From contig NC_064651.1 of the NCBI RefSeq assembly GCF_001723175.1, forward strand, positions 4,464,001 to 4,528,000: 64,000 nucleotides of DNA. Reading direction: 5' to 3'. The translations under genes were made by a program, and so were the position numbers. Shown here one piece after another: positions 33,785 to 45,243 of the stretch. The notes under the pieces were generated by a model, which had not been told where the DNA came from, ran no database searches, and saw only the letters and a program-made list of their open reading frames with translations. Position 1 is the first letter of the stretch. Each line of letters begins with the position of its first letter. This DNA comes from Penicillium oxalicum. Taxonomy: Eukaryota; Ascomycota; Eurotiomycetes; Eurotiales; Aspergillaceae.

Positions 33785-36683
33785 CGCGCGCAGTCCCCTC
33801 GCAGGAGACGACTCGTTCTCTGGATGGCCAGGGCGTGATGAAAGAAGGCAAAGAGAGTAAGGAAAGCGGAGTGGACGATTGAACGGGGGTGTGTTCGAAC
33901 TTCGAGGTGGTACTAACGATGGTGGAGGTGGGTCGGTGCGGTGATCATGTAATAATCAGGACTCGGCGGGAGGACAGGAACCGCCCGGAGGCCAATTTGG
34001 GGGGGTGGAAAGTGGAAGCAAAGGGGGGCCTGAGTGGTCCACGATGAGCTTTTTGGCTGCATCAAGCCAAGCCACACGAGGGTCAGTAGGGTAAATTTGG
34101 AAGAATTGAAAATTCACAAGTGCCCTCATCTTCTCCGGTATTGATTGATTTCGTCCACACGCGACACATCAAACAAGAAACAAAAAAGGCACGGGAGATT
34201 TTCTTTTCATGTTTCAGCAGGCAGACTTGATTCAAATGAAACCCGAACTGACACTGAATACTACATAGCGCGTCAATGGTCATACTTGGCGGAGCCATGG
34301 TCAGTTGGTCACAATGCGGATGTGGCAATATGTGAATAACCTCCCATCTTTTTTTTTTCTCAATTTGTCGCGATAGACCTCAACCTGTGTCAAGGGACCA
34401 CGTTTGTAAATTAGCTTTGCCATTTTATCCGACTAATAATTGGCAATGTGCCCTCAATAACCGTCTCACTTGGTCTTTCAGGCATACCGAGCTGTGTCTG
34501 AATTCGAAACTCGCCACACTGGCCTTTTCAATGCTCATGAGGATGCAACGTGCAAAGCTGCACGCTTTGCAGTCCTGGTGATGGGACCGTGTGGGTAACA
34601 GGTCCCCAAGACAGACCTTGTAACCAGTAGTATTGACCCCGCGATTGTCCGTGCCAACTGGCAGGGCCAACGGCCCCAGACGAAAAGAGTCCGGGCACTA
34701 ATAGAGATGCACCGAGATGTGCATATGGTTCTGCTGCTTGAAAGAATCTGGAACCTTGTCATCCACCCTGGGACATCTCAAAATTTGACAGAGATAGATT
34801 CAAGATTTTCAGTTCCCCAAGGACCGGTCATTCTGATGGCTTGGGAAGTCAGTCTTTGAACGACTTCCACACAAGGCTCCTACGGACTCGTCAGCGCCTC
34901 CTGTCCATTCAACTGAAATTAGTGATGACGAATTTGCGGACGCTGTTGAAGCGGCGATCTGTGCCTGAGGTGTCACGTCCACATGTCTCTGGGCGATGAA
35001 AGTTGAAAGAGTGTCTGCGTTTCTGTATTGACGTGCAGACCCTGTGTGGCATACACTTGACACCAATCAATCGGCTCAAGTCTTCCGAACTTGCCCGTCA
35101 AGATGGTTCGAGCCAAACCCTGAAAATTCAAGTTGGTAGGATCGAGCGGAGGTGGAGCTGAATCCCCGCGCGGAGAGCTAGTGAGTCCAGCAAGCCACCC
35201 ACGCATCTCCCATGGATGGTTCTGTTCGTGGGGTCTCGGGTGATGTCTGGGGTTGGCAAGTTGGCAAGGTTCCTTCACGTGTCAGGACGAGAGTCCACAG
35301 CCAGGCCCTGGACTCGCGCAGTTCCTCGGCCCTTTAGAACACGAGGGCGATGGTCACGCAGAGCCTTCCTCCGACACCCGAAGCGAAAGAAGACAGAGTA
35401 TCTGTGGTCCTTTGCACTTTTTTTATAGATTGATTGTTCAACTGATGGTACCAGAAGATCATTCCGAACTTCACTTTCTGGGCAACTATTTGAACATAGT
35501 CTTGAACTGGCGGGCTACATGGATAGAAATTGTGACGGAAATCTGGTGTTTCTCGGTGCCTGCTTCCGCAATTATGGAGGGTCCAGGCTAACGGAGGGTC
35601 CAAAGCTTATTTTGCATTCTTGGAAATTGTCGATGGTGTTGAGACTGTGAGCTACTCAGATTTGAAAGAGCATCTGACTATACAGTGAGATCTGGGCTCC
35701 GTGACGCAGCATTCATACATCGTATAGGCGAACTGAGGCAGCCTAGTGCTTAGTGATCCAATTTCACTCTTGTAGCTTACTACCTCAACGGGGAGATGTG
35801 CAAACAAGTCGGAGATAGACACATTAGGGAACACCAAGGTTACCTGAACTTTGGAGCCTTCCCGGTATGATTTGTGACCTCTCACAGCGATGATGAAGAT
35901 CAAAGTCAAAGTGTATTATGATCGTTGACCGTATAGTGCCTATCTGTCCATGTGTAGTCCAAGGTCTTCAGGAACTGGTCAATAGTCAATCTGACGGTAT
36001 TGCGCAGACTGCAGGCTACCGTCTTTCAGGCCTGAGGCTCAAAGGGAGTGGAAGAGTCCCGGCAACTTCGCCGTGAAATGAGCCACGGAGACTTCACTTC
36101 GGGCCCGTCGGAGCGGAACATTGAACTGCCCGAATAGGGTCACATCTTCATTGATGTACTTTCGGGTCACGACACGACCCGGGGGATCAACAATCTTCAT
36201 CTCTGCCACATCTCAGTAGATGACTCTACGACTCTATGATGCCTGCTTGCCATACTTGATTGACCAACTCGAATATGAATGCATTGCACAGGCATCCTAA
36301 TCAAACCTAATGAAACAAATGCAAAATACTCAGACCCGTGCATCATGAATCTAGGCAGATCAAAAGCCAACGGATTTCTGGGCATAGTTACATACCAACC
36401 ACGGCGATAGTGGCTTAGAAGAACACCGCACGGCTCATGGCGGCCCACGATATCTTTCCATTTTTAAGCGGACCCAGCGCGCGGACCTGCATCCATAATT
36501 CCACAAGCTTGCCAGGTTGACCCCACTCAAGTAAGTTGAGCAGTTGAAACTCCCCTACACGTGGAGACTATTTCCCTAGAATCCTGTCCACTCGGTCTCC
36601 ATGATGGCCATTTAACAACGAGACCTCCCGCAACAGCGACAACGGAAAGGCGGAATCCTCTGAACGAACCAACCCTTGCACTC
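33785..36683. other. Divergent upstream region of farA and an SDR gene (2.9 kb)
   Basis: Promoter region for farA (left) and the SDR gene (right). No supportable coding frame. A T run lies near 34350-34360. I saw no exact CCTCGG near the farA start that would suggest simple autoregulation. Confidence 0.5.
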
Positions 36684-37855
36684 ATGGACCTTCAGGACAT
36701 TCTTGCCACCGGTGGCTTTGCTACCTATGCTTTGCGGCATCCCCTAGAGGGTTTGTCGAGCTTCGGGCCGACACTGAGCGAGGCCACATTTGGCTTGCTT
36801 GGGGCCTCTTTCAAACCAGAGCGAGACATCTCCGACATTGAGGGCAAGACCATCCTGGTCACTGGAGGTAAGATTTCCACCGCAGCCATCATAGCGCTGA
36901 GAGTGTCACTAGCCAACCACCTTGGGGGTTGATGAGCATCGGGGGACCATCCATGCTGACAGAGACATTCATCGGGTGCTTTACTACAGGCAATGCGGGT
37001 ATTGGTCAAGAGACCATTCTGCAACTCGCAAAACATCGTCCTGGGCGCATCTATCTTGCCGCACGCACGGAGAGCAAGGCTCACGCCGCCATGGAATCGG
37101 TCAAAAAACAAGTCTCAACCCCGGTGGACATTCGCCACATTCCCCTTGACCTCTCCTCGTTTGATTCCATCCGTGCGGGAGCAGAGAAATTCCAAGCCGA
37201 CAGTGATCGGTTGGACATTCTGATTCTCAATGCCGGAACGATGGGCAATCCTCCCGACAAGACCAAGGATGGGTTTGAAATCCAGTTTGGCACCAATCAT
37301 ATTGGCCATTTCTTATTCACCAAGCTACTGATGCCCACCCTGAAGAAGACCGCCGCCGACCTCAACGCGAAGGGTCAGCAGCCCGATGTGCGTGTGGTGA
37401 CTGTGGCATCCGTGGCCCATGTTCTCAGTCCCTCGACCCTGGAGGCAATGACCTCGACCCCATCACTCTTGGCCGCCAGTACCTGGACGCGATACGGTGC
37501 GTCCAAAGCAGCCAATATTCTGTTCGCAGCCGAGCTCGCCCGCCGAAACCCGGAAATCTTGTCCGTGGCGGTGCATCCGGGTGCGGTCAACAGTGATTTG
37601 TATTCCCACACAAAAGCCACCAGTGCGGTAATGGAACGCGGATTGACCTTTGCAGGGTCACTCTTCTTCCGCAAGGTCACCAGCGGAGCGCTGAATTCTC
37701 TGTGGGCCGCAACAACGGCGAAAGAAAACCTCACCAACGGTGCTTACTACACCCCGGTCGGGTTCCGCAGCAATGGCAGTGCCTTTGTGCAAGACTCCGA
37801 GATGGCGAAGCAGTTGTGGGAGTGGACCGAGGATCAGATTGCTGAGCGCAGTTGA
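36684..37855 (+). CDS. Short-chain dehydrogenase/reductase (WW-domain oxidoreductase/retinol dehydrogenase-like)
   Basis: Two exons: 36684-36867 and 36990-37855, 349 aa, joined inside the cofactor motif so that TGG plus NAGIG gives VTGGNAGIGQETILQLAK, the TGxxxGIG dinucleotide site. Further SDR signatures are LILNAGTM (NNAG equivalent), QFGTNHIGHFLFTKLL and the catalytic WTRYGASKAAN (YxxxK, Tyr about residue 228), then VAVHPGAVNSDL. The N-terminal about 50 residues (MDLQDILATGGFATYALRHP) precede the Rossmann core. This subgroup includes retinol dehydrogenase- and WWOX-like fungal proteins of unknown substrate. The start at 36684 is chosen over the in-frame ATG at 36561 because the upstream residues look non-conserved. 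Confidence 0.88.
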
Positions 37856-38611
37856 AGAGTTTCTCCCGTGAGCGGAATCTCACTGAGATACTCCGCTTGA
37901 AGCTCAGTTCTACGACAGGAGAGTATTTTTGTATTTTTTGGGGGGCATTTATGTTGCGTGGATCTACAGACTTGTACAATTTCCTCCAGCTGGATTTGAG
38001 AATGTGTAAATGTGAACTAATTCTTGAAACAATCTACCGACAGTCCTTGCGGTGATCTGCAGATGGCCCTGCATGTATAAGGTGGTGGGTTTCCTCGGTC
38101 TCTCTTGTTATTTTCATCTCTCAGGACTGCCCGTTATGTGGGCCGGCAAAAAGCGCGTGTCAAATTGCTTTTGGATTTCAATATGGTACTTTATTAATCC
38201 CAAATTTAAGCTGAAAAATCCGCCTTGAAAGCGGCACGCTGCAATAGAAGATATCAATGCCACCGCCTCTGTCTCATCTGACCGAGCCAGAAAACTCAAT
38301 TGTCTCAACTGGCCCGGGGAAACCTTGAGGCTCATAAAAAGACCTGACGTTCGCCCAGGCGTTAATATCTCGAGAGACGGGTTGAGACTGCCATTGGCAG
38401 ATGGCACTTTGATGACCAAAGTTGTGATGCACCGGTAGAGCCGTGAAATCGGTGTATGGGAATATACACGGAGGAAGGGCAGTAGGTCCCGTAGTGCTGG
38501 TGACATGTTCCGACGAAACCACCACGATGATTTGCGATTGAGGACATGCATTGCTAAGCGACTTGAGAATTTGGGGCAAAGAGTGTTCTAAGAAGAAAAT
38601 ACGAAAAGAGG
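37856..38611. other. Convergent intergenic region
   Basis: Lies between the 3' ends of the SDR gene (plus) and the basic-region factor gene (minus). A 145-codon minus-strand frame (38114-38551) has no domain. Probably untranslated sequence. Confidence 0.45.
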
Positions 38612-39366
38612 TTAATTAGCCTCGGCAGAGCTGGATTTCTGGTCAACGGCCGTGGGCGGGTTATAAAACGAGTAAAGCTCACCATTGACGTTGTAAACCA
38701 GTGGCTGGCGGTGGGAGGTTGAGACGCCTAGATTGGAATGTGCATGATCGAAAAATTGTTCCTCTGGTGTTCCTGCGCTCCCGCTGCACATGTCGAAGGA
38801 TTGGTCTGTGCTTAGAGGCGCTGCATCTTCCGATCCAAGCGCGCAATGGGCTTGTTCATCTAGTAGAGGGCCTGGCTTCCAAGATCTTATCGAGTCACTC
38901 GATGCCGATGCAGATGCCGAAGGCGACGGCTGAAATGTAATATCAGACCAGACCGGCCATATTTCTGATCCTCCACATGCAAAGCCTGGCGATGATAGGG
39001 AGCTCGAAGCAAGAAACGCCGGGATATCATCACCAGAATACCACTCAGCGCCCCCCAGTGTGTGAGAGGTACAGATATCACTCATAGCAGGCGGCGAAGA
39101 GTATAACTGATCCCATCCGTTTAACACCGCGGCCGCTCGGAGTTCATTGGCAACGACACGCTCTTGGAGCTTCGCAATACGATCTCGAATTTTTCGACCT
39201 GGAACAAACTTCTTGTTAGGATCCATTCAGCCCACAGAGTCGAGAGAAACTCACGGTGGTTTCTTTGTGATACTCGATTCTGAAGTCTTCGTCTCTCGAG
39301 CGGATCTTGGTCTTGGCCAGGATTATTCTCGGTTTCCCGTCGCTCCGCACCTCTTTTAGCTTTCAT
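38612..39366 (-). CDS. bZIP (AP-1-like) transcription factor
   Basis: Two exons: 39366-39255 and 39198-38612, 232 aa, with a 56-bp intron (GTGAGT donor, CAG acceptor) that splits the basic region. The joined basic region reads RRRLQNRVSQRNHRRKIRDR, with the N-x7-R core of bZIP factors of the fungal AP-1/Yap type (QNR.SQR in place of QNRAAQR). The following helix (IAKLQERVVANELRAAAVL) has only a poor heptad of leucines, so dimerisation by a classic zipper is uncertain. The rest is acidic and Ser/Pro-rich (SPSASASASSDS), ending YNVNGELYSFYNPPTAV. Such short AP-1-like proteins are common in aspergilli near metabolite loci, but the targets here cannot be read from sequence. Confidence 0.82.
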
Positions 39367-41595
39367 TGTAAAGGTCTTTCAGGTCGACACCTGAGTCGAA
39401 TACTGGCGATGTTTAATGAGCCTAGACAAGTTGTGATGCACTGCGCTTTATGCCGAGAACAGAGACAGATAGTATCTTTTTCTCAATCGAATACCTAGCA
39501 CATAATTGTGGGGCAGTCAAAGGTAGTCAAAGGCAGGCATTTATCTCAAATGAAGTTCGACTCTATGACGGCTGAAGCATGGGCTCTTTCCCACCTCACC
39601 GTAACACATTCGTGCAACGAGTGCCCCAGACTCGCGATAGACAAGGTCCGTGAGCACGCGCGTGTGGAAAATGGCAAAGTCCCTAAGTAGAAAAAAAAAT
39701 CTAGGTGAGAGAAATCTAGACCCTGGAGCAAACCAGCGGGAGTTCATGTGATTGAGGCGCGGTCGAGTGCAAAGAATTGGTAATCTTGAGAATAGCAAAG
39801 AAGTATCTAAACGAGAACGACCCATGATATCCTTATCCTAGCAGAGTCTTTTAGTGCGGCTTATACGATAGATTTGATTCGAGATCGGGCGATAGGAAGT
39901 TGTCAAATTCTCCATCCTGTCTCCCATTATGAAGCGGTCTAAAGGGACGGGTGTCGCACACAGGGATGTGAGAATAGAATGGTAAAGAGGCTGAGCAAAC
40001 TTGGAGCAATTTCCCAAATTGGCCTTGCAGCCGCTCAGCGTGGCGAGATATTTGGACAGGACTGTGCAACGTTCATTTTGAGCATCGTGTTCAGCTCTGG
40101 TGTGGGCTCACCCCAGGTGTAGTGAGACCTTGATGGTGTGCTCTAAGGTTAATCCCACAACTCTCACTCTCTCACTTGTTTCCAGAGGCTTTGTGAGGTC
40201 ACCATGTCTTGTCAGCACTGACGATGTTTCAAATCTATTGCATGGATTGAGGAGTTTATCATACCACTGTTGAGGTCACCGTCATTACAGATGATCTAGA
40301 TTGAACTTTGAATCTAACCGAGAAAAAACGGTTCTCATTTTATGCATCATCAACATCGCTCACATTGATACCAGTGGAGGTGACAAGGTGCTGGACGATG
40401 AGCTATCCGACCACCCACAACTCAGGCTGAAGGGGGCTGTAAAGGAAAAAATCGTTGGCACCAATGAATCGAAAGTCACACCTTCCATTTATGGACCCAC
40501 CGATAAAAACTGGATCAAGACGGCTTCGTGTGATCCCTGGTCACAAGGTCTTGGGCTGCGTAATGTCTTGACCAGGTTCAGCAAGATCAAGCGGTGTGCC
40601 TAGTTGAGCGCAGAGTGTCTGTGAGGGTCTTGTCCAACGTTGGTCACTGATAGACGTTGGACAAATAGTTCTCATTTTCTTCCAGAGTTGGAAGATCTAG
40701 GCGACACGACTGCCTTGGCCTTGCCCTGGTTTGATGCCATGTGGCATTACTGGGAACCAGATGCGAACAATATGATTGGATCTGGGATGAAACCATTTTT
40801 GGGATTTCTCTCGGATACGCCGGGCTCAAGGACTCTTTTACCAAGACCGAACGACGAAGATGCTGTGCGACCACAACTTGGTCATTTGGTGGAAGGTTTC
40901 TTTGGTCCCTGAAATGAAAGATACTCGAAGGCATGACAGGAGTCATTTCCAGAGCTGAAATCGTCAATGGGGAAGCGAGCGACAAAAAAAAAGCCTTATC
41001 AGGTCTTAGCTCCTGTGCGATCTGCAGGGAAGAATTAGTATGGTGTTATATGACCTTTTTCCAACGCTTCCGTGAGAGGGAAGAAAAGTCCAGGGGGTAG
41101 GTGCCTCGAAGACCATCTAAACAATACTGCAAAGCTGCAGGGTATCTGCTCCGGAGAGCGGTCCGAACATGGCATATTGCAACAAATGTAACGCTTTATC
41201 TTAAGTTCTCTAGGTTCTGCTCAAGGCTCGTCACCGTCGAATAAAAAAGAGAGAAAAAGAGAAAAATAAAAGAAAAAGACAAAAAAACACCAACTTGCGA
41301 CGGCTTGAGCGGTCGAAGTCTGCAGAACCGTATCCCGGCTCATCGGATCTTCAACAGCGATCATACGAGACCCTTCCACTGGTCAGCATCAGAATCAGCA
41401 CGGGCAAACCGCTCACTCAGGAAAAGCCTCAGAAATCTCACCAATCATGTTATTGCTCGGAAATTGCAGCATGATGCTGACCGCCCATTGTGTCCTCTTG
41501 TCATTCTTAGCCCAACGCGTCGCGTGGTGATTTTGGAAAGAACAGCTCAATCCCCCAACCACTGCCCATCGTCACTAATAACTAGAGTCGTGAAG
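39367..41595. other. Gene-poor intergenic region (2.2 kb)
   Basis: Upstream of the bZIP gene and of the DUF4149 gene. Two short plus-strand frames (40301-40603, 40640-40912) have no recognisable domain. A-rich purine tracts lie at 41240-41290. Confidence 0.45.
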
Positions 41596-42349
41596 ATGGA
41601 GCGTCTTCTTTCTACCGCTGGAAGTGTACTTCCTTACCACATCTTGTCGTATGGTGCTCTACTTGGAACTGAGTTATACCAGGTAAGAACCCTCCTATCT
41701 TAGGTTAGCAATAGGGGATGGGGGGGGGGGGGGGGGGGGGGGGCTCATTCCAATGAGCAATCATCATGCTCTTCCACACCTTTCGTCTTCTTAGACCTTC
41801 TTTACACTTTGTAGATATATTATACTGACGGAAAACGCGACAGAGCTTTGTCAACACGAAGATATGTTTTCAAGAACTGCCGATGCGCGAATTCCTGGTG
41901 TTGCAGCGGCGACTGTTCCCCGTCTACTTCAAATGGCAAGTAGGACTGGCGGCTTTAACGGCAGCAACCCATCCTCCTTGCTCGATAGCATCAATCATTC
42001 ATGACTCTTGGGCTGTCATACCACTCGTTGTTGTTATCGGCACAAGTTCTCTAAACTGGCTCGTGTATGGACCACGAACCACACAATCGGCCTTTGTACG
42101 CCGTACACTCGGTCAGTGGTCCTGTCGGGGCATCTGACGTGATATCAATTCAGGCGGATTTTACTGGTGAACTAATATGGAAAGACAGAGCGCGGAAAAG
42201 ATCAGGCCGGTGTCGACGACCAGAGAGTCCGCCAGGCTCAACGAGAATTTACATTCAATCATGCTATGAGCATTCACCTGAATGCCGTAGCCATCGTTGC
42301 CACAGTGCTATATGGAATTTCACTTTCGAGTCGACTGCAAATGAGCTAG
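41596..42349 (+). CDS. Small DUF4149/TMEM205-like membrane protein
   Basis: Three exons: 41596-41682, 41844-42111 and 42189-42349, 171 aa. Exon 1 gives LPYHILSYGALLGTELYQ, exon 2 SFVNTKICFQELPMREF, LQRRLFPVYFKWQVGLAAL and WAVIPLVVVIGTSSLNWLVY with GPRTTQ, and exon 3 a charged stretch, then FNHAMSIHLNAVAIVATVLY. This order (YGxLLG, SFV, F..LP...F..LQ..LFPVYF, NW...GP.TT, final membrane helix) is that of DUF4149 proteins (human TMEM205-like): four membrane segments and unknown function. The first intron (161 bp) contains the G24 tract. The exon 2-3 junction was chosen for the GTCAGT donor and a frame-keeping join; GTACGC or GTACAC donors nearby would also keep an open frame, so this boundary is less certain. 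Confidence 0.75.
41720..41743. repeat. Poly-G tract (G24) inside an intron
   Basis: Uninterrupted run of 24 guanines preceded by GGGGAT, within the predicted first intron of the DUF4149 gene. It would be G-rich in the pre-mRNA and could form a G-quadruplex. Confidence 0.88.
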
Positions 42350-42937
42350 AGAAGGGTGGCCCTACCTGAGCACGACTCGGGGGGTATTTTGAGCTGCTTT
42401 CTGGGTGGAATTGACTATTCATGTGCCCAGTCATATATTGAGGACGAAACTAGCAAATCGTGGAGAGGATCGGTAGCGTGACTATGGAAGTTTGAATTGT
42501 AGCCAACATCCAATATTGAAGGGATCGAGACGAACTCTAACCCTACTTTCCTCTTGGAGAAAGGTTATTGACAACATCAACCGAAATCACGGCACTGGAC
42601 TCGTCAGTGGTGGATTTAATCATGGGACATCACATTTGGATCGGGTGAGAATTGTAGCACGCTCGGGGAAACTGACACACCCTGCGACCGAACGTTGGAT
42701 AGCAACGGCAATCGCATGTGCCGTTCGCCCTCGGACCCACCTGTTCGGGGTAGCAATGCCCCGAGATGCCTCGGGGTTTCCCCCACGTTCCTAGTTCTAT
42801 GGCTCCTTCAAAAGCTGACGAGTTCGCTTGACGACCAGTTGCTTTTGTGAGAATTTCCTTCCTTTGATTGACTTCAAGTAACACTTGTTGTCGAGTTTTC
42901 CCATTTCGTTGCTGCTCTGTTCTATTTGCTTGCCGCC
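42350..42937. other. Promoter region of the L-rhamnonate dehydratase gene
   Basis: Short intergenic region. It includes a 6-6-6 inverted repeat (42759-42776) and a CCCCAC word at 42781-42786, which is the reverse complement of GTGGGG, a CreA-type SYGGRG site. No coding frame with a domain. Confidence 0.5.
42759..42776. promoter_or_regulatory. Inverted repeat CCCCGA-N6-TCGGGG upstream of lraC-like gene
   Basis: A perfect 6-bp inverted repeat with a 6-bp spacer, about 160-180 bp upstream of the start codon. Its core is CCG-N8-CGG, an everted CGG pair of the kind bound by some zinc-cluster dimers; the L-rhamnose regulator RhaR is a zinc-cluster protein. Binding is inferred from geometry only, and the same motif was not seen near the other rhamnose gene. 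Confidence 0.3.
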
Positions 42938-44371
42938 ATGGGTTCTATAAAGGGTTCTTCTGTACGCGAGTTTCCCCGCATCAAGGAAATTCGCACATTC
43001 ATCATCGACGGAGTTGGCTCCGGGGGTGACTATCACAATGTAGGAACCTTCTCACAGTGAATCATGAATTTCAGATGATGTTCGCCCCTTCTGGGGTACT
43101 GACTCGCGCGTTTAGGTCAAAGGCGGCCACTGGCTTATCGACAGCAACATCTCGACCCCAATGACCAAATGGGCCGAATACCGTGGATCACGCACTTCCT
43201 GGGGTATCAACGTTCTAGGGTCATTCTGCGTGGAGATTGAGGCAACGGATGGCACAAAGGGGTTTGCGACTGGATTCGGTGGCCCTCCTGCATGTTGGCT
43301 GGTCCATCAGCACTTTGAACGCTTCCTGATCGGCGCCGGTGAGTTTTCGCCCGTCATTTGTGGAGATAAGGAGATCTCAAACTAATTTTGCTCTCGGTAG
43401 ACCCTCGAGACACCAATAATCTTTTCGAAAAGATGTACCGGGCTTCGATGTTCTATGGTCGGAAAGGCCTCCCAGTGGCGGTGATTTCGGTAATCGATCT
43501 GGCGCTCTGGGATCTTCAGGGTAAAATTCGCAATGAGCCTGTCTACAAAATGATTGGCGGTGCCACACGGGAGCGTCTACACTTTTACTGCACTGGGCCT
43601 CAGCCTGGAGCAGCTAAAGCTGCAGGGTTCATTGGAGCCAAGGTGGCGCTGCCTCATGGTCCCGACGAGGGAACGGAAGGTCTGCTGAAGAATGTGGAAT
43701 ACTTGCGCATGCAGCGAGAGAGCGTGGGACCTGATTTCCCTCTTCGAGTCGACTGCTACATGTCCCTGACTGTGCCCTATACTATTCAACTTGTCAAGCG
43801 CTGCGAAGCGCTGGGCTTGGACATTGACTGGTGGGAGGAGTGTCTGTCTCCCGATGACTTTGACGGCCACGCTCTCCTCAAGCGGGCACACCCTACGGTG
43901 AAATTCACCACTGGCGAGCACGAGTACTCTCGCTACGGCTTCCGCAAGCTTGTCGAAGGACGGAACCTGGACATCATCCAGCCTGATGTCATGTGGGTCG
44001 GCGGCATGACGGAACTGCTGAAGGTCTCAGCGCTCGCCGCTGCTTACGATATCCCCGTCGTCCCTCACGCTTCCGGGCCATACTCATATCACTATGTGGT
44101 GTCTCAGTCCAACTGCCCCTTCCAAGAATACTTGGCCAACTCGGCCGATGGAAAGACCGTGGAGCCCGTCTTTGGTAACTTGTTTGTCAACGAACCCATT
44201 CCCGTGAATGGATACCTTGATGTCTCCGTACTGGACAAGCCCGGATTCGGCCTGGAGCTCAATCCCGCTGCGCCTCTGATTCCAGCATCGGCAATTCTTA
44301 CCCCTGCGCCTCAGAAGAGCTTACGCGCCCCGGAGGACCAGATTTCAAGTGGTACATCTGAAGGGCATTAA
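42938..44371 (+). CDS. L-rhamnonate dehydratase (enolase superfamily)
   Basis: Three exons: 42938-43039, 43116-43338 and 43401-44371, 431 aa. The start has a strong context (GCCGCCATGG). The protein is closely similar in pattern to L-rhamnonate dehydratases (LRA3 in Scheffersomyces, lraC in aspergilli): FEKMYRASMFYGRKGLPVAV, IDLALWDLQGKIRNEPVY, FYCTGPQPG, RVDCYMSLTVPYTI, WWEECLSPDDFDGHALL, FTTGEHEYSRYGFRKL, DIIQPDVMWVGGMTELLK and VVPHASGPYSYH. The metal-ligand Asp/Glu/Glu (in VDCY, EECL, TGEHE) and the late catalytic His (PHAS) of the mandelate racemase subgroup are present. It converts L-rhamnonate to L-2-keto-3-deoxyrhamnonate in the cytosolic non-phosphorylated L-rhamnose pathway. The L-rhamnose dehydrogenase gene follows in tandem. 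Confidence 0.92.
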
Positions 44372-45243
44372 TTACGACTAGACTCCCCCAAATTGCATTG
44401 CTTGTGTTTTCGCTTTTTCCCAAACTTTATCTTGGCCTAGAAACCACATAGTTCTTTTTCTTTGACTCACGCAAATTATGCGAATGAGACAATGTCCAGG
44501 GAGAGCCAATTTCCATTTCTCTCATGAAGAACCGGTTTTGTGAGCCTCGGTAGACTGAGAAAAGTGGTGTGTAAATTGTGTGCGATACAAAGGAGTTAAG
44601 GTCAGTCAGTGTGAGGCCCGTGATTTGCTATTCTTCACAATGACCTTTTACCCAGTCACACCATGAAGCATGAGGTCCATTCTCGAATTCTGGTTCGAGC
44701 CCGAAAGAGGGCCATCTAACTCTGGCGGATGAGGTCGACCGTTATTCTCTATGGGCGTAAAGTGACTTGCATAGTCGATGAAGTTGTTCTAGTCGGCTCC
44801 TTGTAACCGCCCTTCTCCGTGAAAGGAACAGATAAGCCTGTCATTGATGTGACAGACAGTCCAACACCTGAGAAATCACTCTTAGATGGAGATTTGGAGA
44901 GGATTCGGCTGAATGGACGCTAATCAATGTGCGACCTACATCTGCTCTCAACCGTAGAGCTTTCAGCGCGAACTTGCCCCTCATGGGCTGGTGGGGAGGA
45001 AGACACCGTACCCCACACTCGGGCCAACATCAACGCGAGATCCGAGGTCTTATCGGCCGGGGACATTTCATCCGCGCGTGTTTTTGGCGGGGTATGAAGT
45101 TTGGTTGTGCTGGTGTTCATTTCAGGATAGTTCTCTCTCGAGTCATCATCGCAGCAGGTCGTTGAGATTTGAAAAGTTACTCGGCTCTTCTCGACGCAAT
45201 CTCAAGGTCCAATTTACAGCAGACACTCGGGGCGAAATACAGC
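44372..45243. other. Intergenic region upstream of the L-rhamnose dehydrogenase gene
   Basis: Contains the 3' flank of the dehydratase gene and the promoter of the next gene. No domain-bearing frame and no tRNA. Confidence 0.5.

Noticed and set aside
40301..40912. Two consecutive plus-strand frames that might form one spliced gene
   Set aside because: No family resemblance and no convincing donor/acceptor pair linking them.
44686..44712. GGTTCGAGCCC word resembling a tRNA T-arm
   Set aside because: The stem has mismatches and no acceptor or anticodon stem fits around it.
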